The position numbers and the translations under genes are program-made. 64,000 nucleotides of DNA, taken from assembly GCA_905221605.1 (NCBI GenBank), contig CAJNDS010000369.1, forward strand, positions 467,501-531,500, written 5' to 3'. The notes under the pieces are model-generated. The model searched no databases and had not been told where the DNA came from. It saw nothing but the letters and a program-made list of their open reading frames with translations. This DNA is from Symbiodinium natans (taxonomy: Eukaryota; Sar; Dinophyceae; Suessiales; Symbiodiniaceae). Shown in pieces: positions 21,648 to 31,857 of the stretch (position 1 is its first letter; every line of letters starts with the position of its first letter).

Positions 21648-22250
21648 TGCCCTCAAGCCGATAATGGATGTAAAAGAAAAGAGGTTGCAACAGGATTTAG
21701 GATTCAACTACAGAAGCTTACTTATGGGGCGTAACCAGGTTCTATTTGGCAAAAATGGGTGTTTCGTGCCTAGGGTAGGTGGTAAATACCCGGGATGCAG
21801 ACGGCTTTAAGCTTCGTGTCCCAGGGTCGGAGAGGAGCGTTCACTCGCGTTGCGGAGCAAAAGCACAGTGCACGATCAAAGTGAAACCCTGTTCGTTACT
21901 AAGTGGGCCATGGTCATTGATGCAAACTACTGCTTGCTATTTAGTTTCGGTACCATAGAAGTTAGAGAATTCAACAGGTTCGAACAGCAGTGGAAACAGA
22001 GCCTCAGTCAATGCTCTCTGTCCATTTAATTTAAGGCGCCAACATGATTCCCACCGTCCCTGCATAGCCCCAACAGACTTACGGAACAAACTACACAGAA
22101 TACCCAGCCGTTCACATGCTTGGAGGTTCGTGGACACTCGTAAGTAAGGCGATAAGTAGGGAAACTCTGCCATAATGGCTATAGCCTTGTCGAGGGTACT
22201 TCTATTCCTACTTCTCCCATGAACCTCCATGTAGGTGGCCATCTTTACTT
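21648..22250. other. Unique sequence, probably 3' untranslated region or spacer
   Basis: No telomeric array and no convincing exon. This is unusually long repeat-free DNA for this window. Confidence 0.5.
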
Positions 22251-22475
22251 CAGATGCTTATGGACGCGCGATCCAGCCATGGTGACCTTTGTGAAGCATT
22301 CCTCGGCGAGTAGAGTTTTAGGGTTTTGAGGGTTTAGAATAAGAGGCTCGGGGATCTATCTCCCCAGATCAACCTAGAACTGTCCCAGAGAGGCCAACAC
22401 AAGCCAGCAGAAGCGCCAAAGCCAGAGCCCAGATTTCAATCGGATAGGCCCGAACAAGATGTAGAAACCCTAAAC
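22251..22475 (+). CDS. Two exon-like segments
   Basis: 22251-22310 (MDARSSHGDLCEAFLGE, stop) and about 22370-22475 after CCCCAG (INLELSQRGQHKPAEAPKPE), the latter proline- and charge-rich. Product unknown. Confidence 0.45.
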
Positions 22476-22504
22476 CTCTGAACATCAAGCCGTATTTATA
22501 AGCC

Positions 22505-22600
22505 TTGCACTGCCCCCCCCCCCCCCCCCCCCCAAACCAAAAATATGATAAATATACCTCCCCCCCCCCGCCCGCCCCCAAACCAAAAATAGGATAAATA
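22505..22600. repeat. C-tract tandem duplication
   Basis: Two copies of a C run followed by AAACCAAAAATATGATAAATAT or a close variant. Confidence 0.8.
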
Positions 22601-22689
22601 TATTCGTAGAGCTAATAAGAATTGCAAAATAATTATGAGCAAATGAGAACATCAGAAGGCGAAAGCGTAGAACCACCCCTATATCAGCT

Positions 22690-22851
22690 GGGTGACCCGG
22701 AAATAAGGGCACCCTTTTTTGGGTTGCTTACCTTACAAGAGAACCCAGAACCAAAAAAATGAAGGTGAGGGTCGTCCGGGTCACGGGGAATGAGTTCCTC
22801 CTGCTTTTCACGGTGCTCTGCCACGAGATGGGCCCGGGGAGCCCAGCTTAA
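22690..22851 (+). other. Inverted-repeat element overlapping a small open frame
   Basis: GTGACCCGGA (22692-22701) and TCCGGGTCAC (22775-22784) form perfect 10-bp inverted ends. An open frame 22760-22851 (MKVRVVRVTGNEFLLLFTVL) crosses the right end. It resembles the start of ubiquitin-like domains, but this is weak. Confidence 0.4.
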
Positions 22852-23259
22852 GGGCTTTCGGGGTTTAGGGTTTAGGGTTTAGGGTTTAGGGTTTAGGGTT
22901 TAGGGTTTAGGGTTTGGTCTTGCGGGTAGTTTAGGGTTATAGGGGTATAGGGTCAGAGGTATTTGGCGGGGATCTGGGTAGAGATGCTCTGCTGCGATGG
23001 CTGCTGCCAGGTCCAGGAGGATTTAGAGGGTGTGACGGGTTTACATGCGGTTTGTGGGGTTTATGAGGCTCGTGGGGCTAAGAAGGTTTAGGAGTTAGGG
23101 TCTAGGGTTTCGGGAAAACACTAAACCACCCCGAAGGACTAGGCCGCTTAGGCCCTTGTCCTCAGCCGTATGCCCCACAAAGCCGGACTATAACGCTACA
23201 CCCGAAACTCTTGAAACCCAAAACCCTAAACCCTAAACCCTGAGGCCCAAACCTAAGTC

Positions 23260-23362
23260 CGGGGCGGCCGAAGCCTTCCCAGATGTCCCGAAATCCGAGG
23301 CCACGGGACAATGGCCCGACGTTGTGGCGGGACCATTGCCCAGGCGGGGCAGGGGCGCTGGC
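23260..23362 (+). CDS. Exon-like segment, hypothetical
   Basis: Reads AAEAFPDVPKSEATGQWPDV followed by a basic GRGAGR end. GGGACAATGGCCC / GGGACCATTGCCC gives partial internal symmetry. Confidence 0.4.
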
Positions 23363-23688
23363 AGGATTCCTCTGTCTGGGTTTTAGAGTACCACCCTTTT
23401 TAGACTTTTGATGGTTCTGGGTTCCTATGAAAGCTACTACCTAGAAAGTGTATACTTGTTTTACCAGGGTCTACTCCAAAGAAGGGCTGTAGTGGGTCTT
23501 GCATGAACTTTTGTAGGTTTAGGGTTTCGGGTTACTAGGGTTTGCAGGGCAACTTCAAGGAGTTTTCCTAGAACCCAGAGTAGGGCCTTATTGCCGTTGT
23601 TTTCTGGTTTAGGTTCCCATCTGATCCCCTTGAAACCAAAAAGGGCACCGTTCTTTATCCCTACAGCAGGTTGCTCTTCGGTCTTTAG

Positions 23689-23813
23689 GTTTCTTAGTAG
23701 CTGGGTGAGCACACTTTACACGTTTTGGGACACTAGAACCCCGTATAGAACTGGAAGTTTACTCTTTCTTTGGGGGGGCTCATGAACTCAGCAACTGAGG
23801 TTTCGGGTGTCAG
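23689..23813. mobile_element. Family C introner-like element, copy 2
   Basis: The element 23693-23809 begins CTTAGTAGCTGGGTGAGCAC and ends GAACTCAGCAACTGAG. GTTT is duplicated at 23689-23692 and 23810-23813. No telomeric array is inside, unlike copy 1. Confidence 0.85.
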
Positions 23814-24344
23814 TCTTAATTAAGGTTCAGGGCAACTTCGAAGAGTTTCCGGGGTCAGGGCGGATCCATGACTGAAATCGCTGGGTGTTCATGTCATTGG
23901 CTTTATAGGGCTTCGTAGGGTTCATAGGGTTTGTAGGGCTTATAGGGTTTATGAGGCTCATCGGGTTTTGAGGGTTTAGACTTTTTGCAGCTCACGGGTT
24001 CGGGACTTCTAGGTTCCTACCGAAGGCAAGCCCGCCGGCGGACGCCCACAGAACTCCGAAACCTGAAAGCCTTCGCCCTTCTAAGCATCCAAACCCTAAA
24101 CCCGAAACCCCAAACCCAAAACCCGAAACCCTAAACGCCACGAAGCCCCAAGCCCTAAACCACAAAAAACCCAACCCTAATCGCCGAGAGCAATCCCCTA
24201 AACCCCCTACACCGCAAATAAACCCTCAGCCCTGAACCCCAATTCAGGGTTTAGGGGAAAGGTTAGGGTTTAGGGTTCGGGCTTGGCTTATAGGAATAAA
24301 GGATTCTGGGCTTTGAGGGCTTAAGGTTTAAGCGCCCTAAAAAC

Positions 24345-24497
24345 TCTAAACCCTAAACCCTAAACCCTAAACCCTAAACACTACACCCTAAACCCTAAAC
24401 CCTAAACCCTAAACCCTAAACCCTAAACCCTAAACCCTAAACCCTAAACCCTAAACCCTAAACCCTAAACCCTAAACCCTAAACCCTAAACCTAAAT
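24345..24497. repeat. CCCTAAA array
   Basis: About 21 units with few errors, immediately before an exon-like segment at 24509-24595 (VLLWPFGGICFTTRPQAEPP). Confidence 0.95.
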
Positions 24498-24597
24498 CAA
24501 CTCGGAGGTTCTCCTTTGGCCCTTCGGCGGGATCTGCTTCACCACACGGCCACAGGCAGAGCCGCCTGCTGCTGGGGGAGGGGGGTGGAGGGCGTTT

Positions 24598-24830
24598 AGG
24601 GTTTAGGGTTTAGGGTTTAGGGTTTAGGCTTTAGGCTTTAGGGTTTAGGCTTTAAGGCTTTAGTCTTTAAGGCTTTAGCGTTGTAGGGTTGTAGGGGTTT
24701 AGGGTTTAGGCTTTAGGCTTTAGGCTTTAAGGCTTTAGTCTTTAAGGCTTTAGCGTTGTAGGGTTGTAGGGGTTTAGGGTTTTAGGGTTGTGGGGTTGTA
24801 GGGTTTTAGGGTTGTGGGGTTGTAGGGTAT
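24598..24830. repeat. TTTAGGG array containing a duplicated 70-bp variant block
   Basis: A TTTAAGGCTTTAG...GTTGTAGGG block occurs at about 24648-24702 and again at about 24717-24778. Confidence 0.8.
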
Positions 24831-25070
24831 AGGAATTGCAGGGTTGAGAGGGTCTGTAGCGTTGACCTTTTCTGGAGGTTCATGGGCCCTTGTTACCCTC
24901 AACTGAAAGTCTACCTAGAACCTGCTTACCGGACTTGGCGGGCTTTTCGGTGCAGTTGTACTTGGGCTTTTAGTACCCTGAACCTCCAAGTACAAATTGG
25001 CCCTAGAGAAAGTCGATGAACGCACGAGAGGGGCCGAGCCAGCCTTACCGGCACTTACATCGTTTGCCAG

Positions 25071-25487
25071 GGCCGTGGCCCGCGCGAGAAGTTGGTGGAC
25101 GACCTGTGGATTGTGGGCGCCGCGCGGAACCCAGCGGTGGCATTGTTGTTTTGTGTGTGTGCTTCGGCTTGGAGATTCGGGTGGTCGATGTCTAGACAGG
25201 TTTAGGGTTTAGGGTTCAGGGTTTAGGGTTTGGGGTTTAGGGTGTAGGCTTTTGGGGCTTGAGGGATCTTGCTACCCGAGCGTTTCGTTGGGCTCCTTTT
25301 TCTGGAGCAGAGCCCAGGGGTCAGCAAGCCACCAAGAGCCCCAAAAATGAGGCCCGATAGCCCCCTTGCAGACTTCCAATTCTGCTGGGTTGGCAAAGAT
25401 GTACCCCAAGTCCCTTTGGAAACTTGGCTAGGCATCCCAAAAAGCCTCAAGAAGCCCAAGATCAAGGTCGGTTCCGTTTACGACTGA
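25071..25487 (+). CDS. Unidentified protein, two 3' exons
   Basis: 25071 to about 25195 (GPREKLVDDLWIVGAARNPA, then VALLFCVCASAWRFGW, a hydrophobic stretch) and a terminal exon about 25318-25487 (DSPLADFQFCWVGKDVPQVP ... KKPKIKVGSVYD, stop TGA). They are separated by TTTAGGG repeats. The family is not recognised. Confidence 0.55.
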
Positions 25488-25807
25488 GTAGTTCTGAAAA
25501 GAGATATGTGTCATCAGGGACCCGAAAAAAAGTGTGGAGCAGACCCCCCCACCCCAACCCTGAACCCTGCACACCCTAAACCCTTACAACACCTATCCCC
25601 CCCCCCCCTGCCCCTATAGTTTAGTAGCAACTTTCTCTGAATTACCTTAACTAGTAGGTATATCTAACCGGCAGGTACATTCCCAGGTTGCCAGAGTAAG
25701 GTTTCTCCCAAACCCTAGACCCCAGACCCTAAACCCTATTCAAACCCTAAACCCGAAACCCGAAACCCTAAACCCTAAACCCTAAACCCTAGGGTTTCTC
25801 CCACCCC

Positions 25808-26618
25808 AGGGCCCAGCCACCCACTTCCCGATGTCGGCGGCCTGGCTGGGGCTCCTGGCGCGCCACTCAGGAGGATTTTGCTGACCGGTGCTTGGGCCCA
25901 GTAGAGGGTTCAATAAAGGTTCAGGGTTTAGGGTTTAGGGTTTAGGGTTTAGGGAAACTACGACCTGGAGTAGGCCCTTCTTCCCTTTCTTGTTTCAGGG
26001 TTTCGGGTTCCCTTGGAACCGCTTTAAAGGGGCCACCCTTTCTGTTCCTAGGTTTAGGTCGAGCGGTTCTTGGGGGCTCACTAGTCCTTGGGGTCTAAGA
26101 GTCTACGAGGGTTTGGGGCTTATAAACCCTAAACCCTAAACCCTAAACCCTAAACCCTAAACCCTAAACCCTAAACCCTTCTGGTGGCGCACTATGTTGC
26201 AGGGTTTGGGGCCTCATCTCGAAACGGCTCAGGGATGATGAGAGCTTTGCAGCTCTGAGTTGTTGGGATTTTTCTGGGAGTCTTAGCAGGCGTCGGGCTC
26301 CCTGAGTAGAGCGTCTCTGTTTGGCTTCGGGGTTTGAGGTTTAGGGTTTAGGGTTTATAAGGTTTAGGGTTTAGGGTTAGGGTTTAGGGTTTAGGGTTTA
26401 GGGTTTAGGGTTTAGGGTTTACGGTTTATCAGATGCGCTCTGAGAAGCAAGTTCTGAACCGGCAACAGCCCCCAGCCTTCCCCCGAGGTCAGCTACGTGG
26501 CGATGTGCAGTCACGTCATCGCGCCACCTTCCTGGAAGTACCTAGGCCCGGGGCTGCGCTGGCGTTGCAGATTGCAGCGGTGTTGGGACGTGGCCGTCTA
26601 ACAGTCCTCTACAGCTGA
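25808..26618 (+). other. Three exon-like islands
   Basis: 25808-25884 (GPATHFPMSAAWLGLLARHS, stop), 26179-26260 (LLVAHYVAGFGASS), and about 26470-26600, open in two frames (one reads PEVSYVAMCSHVIAPPSWKY). Arrays lie at 26125-26178 and 26338-26430. Confidence 0.35.
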
Positions 26619-27110
26619 GCCCTATATATCCCAAACCCTTGAAGGCGTGCGGAAATGCATGTGTCCAGGTCTTGATGATTATCTGATACGAAGGCCACTG
26701 TGAACTCCCCCCCCTCTAGCCCCCACTGTCGGAGCCACAGCCCCATAACCCGGAAGCCTCCCAAGTCCTCGACCACAAAGATGTGTAAAGCCCACAGCAG
26801 CCTCAAACCCTAAATCCTAAACCCCAAACCCTAAACCCTGCCCTAAACCCCAAACCCTAAACCCTAAACCCTGAACCCCAAACCCCAAACCCCAAACCCT
26901 AAACCCCAAGCCCCAAACCCTAAACCCCAAACCCTAAACCCCAAATGCTAACAACCCCAATCCGACTGGGAGCCCTCCTGATTGGCCAGTCCCCTTCGGC
27001 TCGGCCATGCCCCCGTGCCTCAGCCCGGGTTTCAACGGGCGCCGCGCCCCAGCTTGTGGCTTCTGCGTTTTTTTTGTTAATGAATATCAATATTTGGTTT
27101 TTTTGGGTAG

Positions 27111-27273
27111 GGCGGGGGGGTGGGGGGGGGGGGGGTGGGGGGGGGGGGTGGGGGCGGGGGGGGGGGGGGGGGGGGGTGGGGGGGGGGGGGTGGGGGGGGG
27201 GGGTGGGGGGGGGGGTGGGGGGGGGGGGGTGGGGGGGGGGGGGTGGGGGGGGGGGGGGGGGGGGGGGGGGGTG
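27111..27273. repeat. Long poly(G) tract
   Basis: About 160 bp of G runs on the + strand broken mostly by single T bases. Many runs are long enough for G-quadruplexes. Long apparent polyglycine or polyproline frames here are artefacts. Confidence 0.9.
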
Positions 27274-27810
27274 GGCTTAGGGTTGTTTAGGCTTGAGTTT
27301 GGGGGAGATGATTTGAGTGTTTGCACCTTTAAGATGTGTGTCTCTTTGTGGAATGGAGGCCTTGTATACCCCGGAATTGTGCTATTCTTATAATCGGAAC
27401 CCCCAAAGAGGAACCCTCATGTTTGGAAAGCCCCCGTATGGTCTTGAAGGGTTTAGGGTTTGGTGGGAAGAGCTTTTCTGCAAAACATGTGCCAGGTGAC
27501 CAAAAGCAAACGATCGCATGCAGGCAAGTGTGCTCTTACCTCGCAATGAAACAACCAATGCCCTTTCAAACTGGGCCGACGGCGCCTGCCTATCAGAGCC
27601 ATCCTTACAGCCCTATGAACCCTGTATGACCCTAAAGCCCCCTACAAACCCTGTATGCCCTAAGCCCTTAACCCTAAACCCGAAACCCTTGTGGGACGAG
27701 GCAACTGTGACACTAGAACCCCTACGTGACCCCTAGAACCTCGACAAAACCCTGTAAACCCAACAACCCCCCAAACCCCAAAACGCCGACCCCTCTGCAG
27801 CAGCGGTGAG

Positions 27811-27901
27811 CTCAAACCTGCCCCCATGTGCCTGGTGATCCGGTCCCTGCGAGATGACGTCGTTCTCACTCTCCCGGACACTCGGGCTGACATACATGAG
27901 G
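27811..27901 (+). CDS. Exon-like segment, hypothetical
   Basis: Reads LKPAPMCLVIRSLRDDVVLT then LPDTRADIHE after an AG. A TTTAGGG array follows at once. An earlier open stretch at 27518-27627 is readable in two frames and is left unresolved. Confidence 0.4.
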
Positions 27902-28210
27902 GTTTAGGGTTTAGGGTTTAGGGTTTTGTACATGATGGCTTGCCCTAAATTTGGGGAATACCCTGGGTTCTGCTTTTTGTGTTTTTGTATGGTACCATGA
28001 TAATAGTTGCAGCTTTTTGAGGTGCTGTTGGGGAAACGTTACTTATGCCCATATGCATGCGCTCATGGATTCACACAATCCCCGCCAGCCTGAGCTCGGG
28101 ACCCTCAACCCAATATTTCCACATGTCCGTATGCACCCGGAAATTTTCCTTAAACCCCCCAAAGAACTTTCAGACCCTCAACACCCTAAACCCTAATCCC
28201 TAAACCCAAG

Positions 28211-29080
28211 GAACTCAAAGAGCTCACTAAGTGTCTGAGTTCCGTGCGCCGAAAAGAGCGAAGCAGAAAGCCGAGGATGCCCAAGGAGGATATGATCTGC
28301 ACTGGCTGCGGCCGCCTGGCCTTGAGCATTCCTTGGGGAACTGAACCCTAAAATTTGGGGTCATATACTCTGTACTACCATAATTCCTACTGAGGTATAT
28401 GAACCATAAACTCTTTTAGGGTTCATTTGGTCCCCAAGGTTGTGAGTCTACAGGGTTTAAGGATCTTAAGGGTTTCCGGTGGGGGGGTTCAGGATGTAGG
28501 GTTTTGGGGATTGAGGGGGCTGATTTCGGGGTTTAGGGGTTTAGGGGCTAAGGTTTAAGGATCTTAAGGGTTTGGGGGCTGTGGATGCGGCGGTTTGGGG
28601 GGGCCGCGTTCAGGTTGAAGGGCAGTTTAGCCCGAGGGGTCTACTGCTAGTCATCACTCGCAGTATTGTGACAGCTTTCAGGATACATTAATATATATTT
28701 TATTTATATGATGTTATACACATCATATAAATAAAAAAAAAATTCAAACGCGATGTGCTGTGTACGAATTCTAACTTCGCCAGAGGGCAACTCCGAAGTC
28801 CCCAAGGTCAACAGGTTTGAGGATATACCCGGGGGCCCTCTTCACCGACAGGTTTAGGGGATGTGCCTACTTGTTAAGGATAATTAAGGGAGTTTCTACT
28901 TGGCTATAGGTAAATAGAGACCCAGGCCCTTGGTAGAAGTTGAATCATCGAATACGTGCAGGGACACAGGCGCGTGTGTTTGTGCCCTTGGCGTCGTTGC
29001 AGATCCATGAATCCATGCTTTCAAAACCTGCATCGCTGTCATTGGCTCCGATGAAGCTGCAGAGGGTCATGGACAGCTAG
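28211..29080 (+). CDS. Basic protein with CxxC motif (three exons)
   Basis: 28211 to about 28330 (KCLSSVRRKERSRKPRMPKE ... MICTGCGRLALSI), about 28770-28850 (EGNSEVPKVNRFEDIPGGPL), terminal 29003-29080 (IHESMLSKPASLSLAPMKLQ, stop TAG). A family B element follows exon 1. The CTGC pair might bind metal, but there is only one such pair. Product unknown. Confidence 0.5.
28332..28438. mobile_element. Family B element
   Basis: CTTGGGGAACTGAACCCTAA to GGGTTCATTTGGTCCCCAAG. A well preserved copy, but the 4-bp duplication is not clear. Confidence 0.75.
28702..28733. repeat. AT-rich palindrome
   Basis: ATTTATATGATGT and ACATCATATAAAT are exact inverted arms around a 5-6 base loop. Confidence 0.7.
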
Positions 29081-29230
29081 CAGCTTGCTGGACATCGGCG
29101 GCTCAGCTTGTTAATGACAAATCTTCACGGCAGAGGCAAGCAGCAAGAGTACAAACCTGACATCGCAGGGAAGTAGTTGATTAGTTGATAGACCAGTATA
29201 TATGCTCAGCAAACCAAAGCCGTGAGCTCG

Positions 29231-30649
29231 ATGAAGCGCTCCCGGGCATCGCTTCCGGGCTTCTTCCTTCTGGCATTTCTCCTGGCAGCAGGTCTGCAAC
29301 CTCCCAGAAATTCAAACGTCTGGTCAAGCTGGAGGTGGGCTGGGGGCCCAAGTTGGGGGAGAGTTGCCCGCAATGCAGCCTGCAGGCGGGGCTCCTCTGC
29401 CACCAAAACTCAAGCAACGTGGGTCCGGTGGAGGAGTGAGGCCGGTTGGCGCCGAGCGTTGCAGATACTTCAGGAGCTCCAGCCTGATCGGTACGATGCT
29501 CGCCGGATGGACTGGAGCTGGTGGCAAGAGAACATCTGCAATGACACTTCCAAGATAGATGTGACCTGCCAAGAATGCGGCCATCGCTCTCGTGACACGA
29601 TGTTACGGAACCTGCGAAGTGGTCAGTCACCCGGGTGCTTTTGCAACGGGGGCGTGCGATGGTCCAGCCGAGAAGGGCACGCCCGCTGCTTGGAGTTGCT
29701 GAGGGATCGCCACGGCGAGAGGTACGATGCCAGCCGCATGGACTGGAGCTGGTGGCAAGAGAACATCTGCAATGCCACTTCCAAGATAGATGTGACCTGC
29801 CAAGAATGCGGCCATCGCTCTCGTGACACGATGTTGGGGAACCTGCGAAGTGGTCAGTCGCCCGGGTGCTTTTGCAACGGAGGTGTGCGATGGTCCAGCA
29901 GGGAAGGGCACGCCCGCTGCTTGGAGTTGCTGACGAATCGCCACGGCGAGAGGTACGATGCTAGCCGCATGGACTGGAGCTGGTGGCACAGGAACATCGA
30001 CAATGCGAATTCCAAGATAGATGTGACTTGCCAAGAATGCGGCCATCGCTCTCGCGACACTTGGTTGCGGAGCCTGCAAAGTGGCCACCCGCCCGGGTGC
30101 CTTTGCGCGAGGAAGACGGAAGGCAAGTTGATGCAGTGGTTGCTTGAAACCTTTGCAGGTTGCACGGCTCAGGTGCCGGGCTGCGTGAATCCAAAGACTC
30201 AGCGCAGCCTGCCCTTTGATTTCGGCTTATGCAACGACACCGTTCTCATCGAGCTGGATGGGGCCATTGGCCACTTCGGCCGCGGTTGGGGAGGCGCTGC
30301 GGATGATGGAGGGGTGCCGCGAAGAGACCTCTTCAAAGAGCAATGGGCGCTGCGGCAGGGCAAAGCCGTCATCCGATTGTTGCAGGCAGATGTGTATATG
30401 GATTGTTGGAATTGGAAGGACTTCCTGACCGCGGCCGTCCAGCATGCAATTCGTAATTCAGATCCCTTCGTGCTGACGCAGGATGCCCCGCCGTATCGAG
30501 ACGGCATCTACCGCAAGCTGCGCCAGGGCATTCCCTGCCAGGTTGGCAGCTTCCAACCTACCCACGATGTCAGCATCCCATACTTGGCGTATGGAGCAGA
30601 AGGCGGCGAAAAGAGCCACGTTGCTTTGTCAACCGGTAGTGAAAGGTAA
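29231..30649 (+). CDS. Zinc-ribbon repeat protein with PD-(D/E)XK-like nuclease end
   Basis: An uninterrupted 472-residue frame, the longest in the window and free of telomeric repeats. ATG 29231 is followed by a basic start and a hydrophobic segment (GFFLLAFLLAAGL), probably a signal peptide or anchor. Three tandem units of 77 residues begin near residues 87, 164 and 241. Each holds RYDA/S..MDWSWW, then KIDVTCQECGHRSRDT and PGCFC, a four-cysteine zinc-ribbon pattern. The DNA period is 231 bp and the copies are almost identical, so the duplication is recent. From about residue 325 the pattern FDFGL...IELDGAIGHFG, then FKEQWALRQGKAVIRLLQAD, fits a PD-(D/E)XK (Vsr/DUF559-like) nuclease core. 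Zinc-ribbon repeats beside such nucleases are known in phage and large-virus proteins (recalled). DNA cleavage is inferred. The stop lies within AAAG|GTAAG, a perfect donor, so the gene could continue. Confidence 0.8.
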   Translation: MKRSRASLPGFFLLAFLLAAGLQPPRNSNVWSSWRWAGGPSWGRVARNAACRRGSSATKTQATWVRWRSEAGWRRALQILQELQPDRYDARRMDWSWWQENICNDTSKIDVTCQECGHRSRDTMLRNLRSGQSPGCFCNGGVRWSSREGHARCLELLRDRHGERYDASRMDWSWWQENICNATSKIDVTCQECGHRSRDTMLGNLRSGQSPGCFCNGGVRWSSREGHARCLELLTNRHGERYDASRMDWSWWHRNIDNANSKIDVTCQECGHRSRDTWLRSLQSGHPPGCLCARKTEGKLMQWLLETFAGCTAQVPGCVNPKTQRSLPFDFGLCNDTVLIELDGAIGHFGRGWGGAADDGGVPRRDLFKEQWALRQGKAVIRLLQADVYMDCWNWKDFLTAAVQHAIRNSDPFVLTQDAPPYRDGIYRKLRQGIPCQVGSFQPTHDVSIPYLAYGAEGGEKSHVALSTGSER

Positions 30650-30933
30650 GAAGGGCAAACATGATCCTTTTAGGGAGGGTTTAAGTGCTTGGGGTTTAGG
30701 GTTTACCAATCCTCGCGTCCCAAACCCACATCAACTCTCAAGCCCAGACCCTAATTCATCCCCACCTCCTGTGAGCACTCATGCCCGAAAATTGATATAC
30801 TTGATGAGCCCAAGCCCAATCGCCCAACCCACTAAAAAGGCCCCCAAACCCTCCACAGCCGAAGTTCCAAAACATCGGGGGAGGGATGAGAGGCTCTACG
30901 TAGAGTTGTTCCTCTCCCATCCTCTTCCCTTCA

Positions 30934-31152
30934 GCTTCTTGCCTTTTTATATTTGGCCCGGGCAAAGATCTCTGTAAGCCCGACAAACCCCAAACTTCAG
31001 CTTTTTGCCCAGGGAAAGATCCCTACAACTCCGGCACCGGCTGCCTCTGCGCTCCCGGTGCGGGGAACTGGGTCTACAAGGCCACTGGAACCATTGACCC
31101 GGGCACGGAGAAGGCAGAGGAGCCGAAGGGCCACTGGGACGCAAGGGATTAG
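30934..31152 (+). CDS. Cysteine-rich exon, terminal
   Basis: Opens after a CTTCAG acceptor with no ATG and ends at TAG 31150. Reads FGPGKDLCKPDKPQTSAFCP, then GKDPYNSGTGCLCAPGAG and a charged tail (GTEKAEEPKGHWDARD). The PGKD..C block is repeated, and five cysteines suggest a secreted, disulfide-rich domain. An imperfect hairpin (GAGAGGCTCTACGT...) lies at 30873-30918. Family unknown. Confidence 0.55.
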   Translation, partial: ASCLFIFGPGKDLCKPDKPQTSAFCPGKDPYNSGTGCLCAPGAGNWVYKATGTIDPGTEKAEEPKGHWDARD

Positions 31153-31283
31153 TTGGTTTAGCTTGTTTTGGGGTAGAGGCTTCACTTGAAGCTAAGGTGG
31201 TTTTTAGGTTGTAGGCCTTAGAATTAAGTTTAGTTTGAGGGCCACAGGGCTGAGGGCTTGCGAAGATTTCGGGCGTTGTCGAG

Positions 31284-31523
31284 TTGCAATTCAAGCGTGT
31301 GGAATCCGGATTGAGGGGTTCACAGATACCGAATCGTTTGACCCAATTGAGCGTGAGTGAGGATGGATGGATGATAGCAACCGTAGACCTTGGCGCTAGC
31401 CGCCGAAGAGGGCATGGTGTGAGGCATGGCAACATGGGCTCCTCTAAGCCGGGTATCTCGAAGCCCCCTCACGCAGGGTCGCTCGGTGACCACCGCAAAC
31501 TTACCCTGAACCGCAAACAGTAA
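31284..31523 (+). CDS. Open frame, hypothetical
   Basis: ATG to TAA, 79 residues (LTQLSVSEDGWMIATVDLGA then ASRRRGHGVRHGN). No repeats. Possibly coding, but unrecognised. Confidence 0.35.
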   Translation: MQFKRVESGLRGSQIPNRLTQLSVSEDGWMIATVDLGASRRRGHGVRHGNMGSSKPGISKPPHAGSLGDHRKLTLNRKQ

Positions 31524-31566
31524 ACTCCCAACAGTCGAAACATGATTCTCCTGCAATCCCAGCACT

Positions 31567-31687
31567 ACTCCTTGGTAGCCCAATGGTACCCTTTTCCCTT
31601 TTTTGGGTTCAAGGTTCCCTTATAAATTAACCAACCCCAAAAAAAGGGTGCCCTTATTATCATATGGTTACTGGGCTACTAAGACTC
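31567..31687. mobile_element. Family E introner-like element, copy 1
   Basis: The element 31571-31683 has long inverted ends (CTTGGTAGCCCAATGGTACC and GGTTACTGGGCTACTAAG). ACTC is duplicated at 31567-31570 and 31684-31687. The duplication does not give a GT/GC/GA donor, so it may lie in non-coding sequence. Confidence 0.9.
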
Positions 31688-31689
31688 GT

Positions 31690-31850
31690 CATTCAGCAAT
31701 GTCCCAACTTTATGGCGTGTATGGCGCAGTCCGAGGAAGCCCAGCCGACGACGGCGAGGTCACCTGCAGCTGCGGGCAGCCACGCAAGCGGGCGACGAAA
31801 GCCCCGGATCGAGTGCTTCCCTGCAGGCCTTGGGAGCGGGATTGGGGATC
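31690..31850 (+). CDS. Exon-like segment open in two frames
   Basis: One frame gives AQSEEAQPTTARSPAAAGSH, the other GSPADDGEVTCSCGQPRKRA. Both stay open, so the true frame is undecided. Confidence 0.35.
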
Positions 31851-31857
31851 AGGATTT

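Noticed and set aside
27087-27393. Long glycine- or proline-rich reading frames
   Set aside because: They are direct translations of the poly(G) tract.
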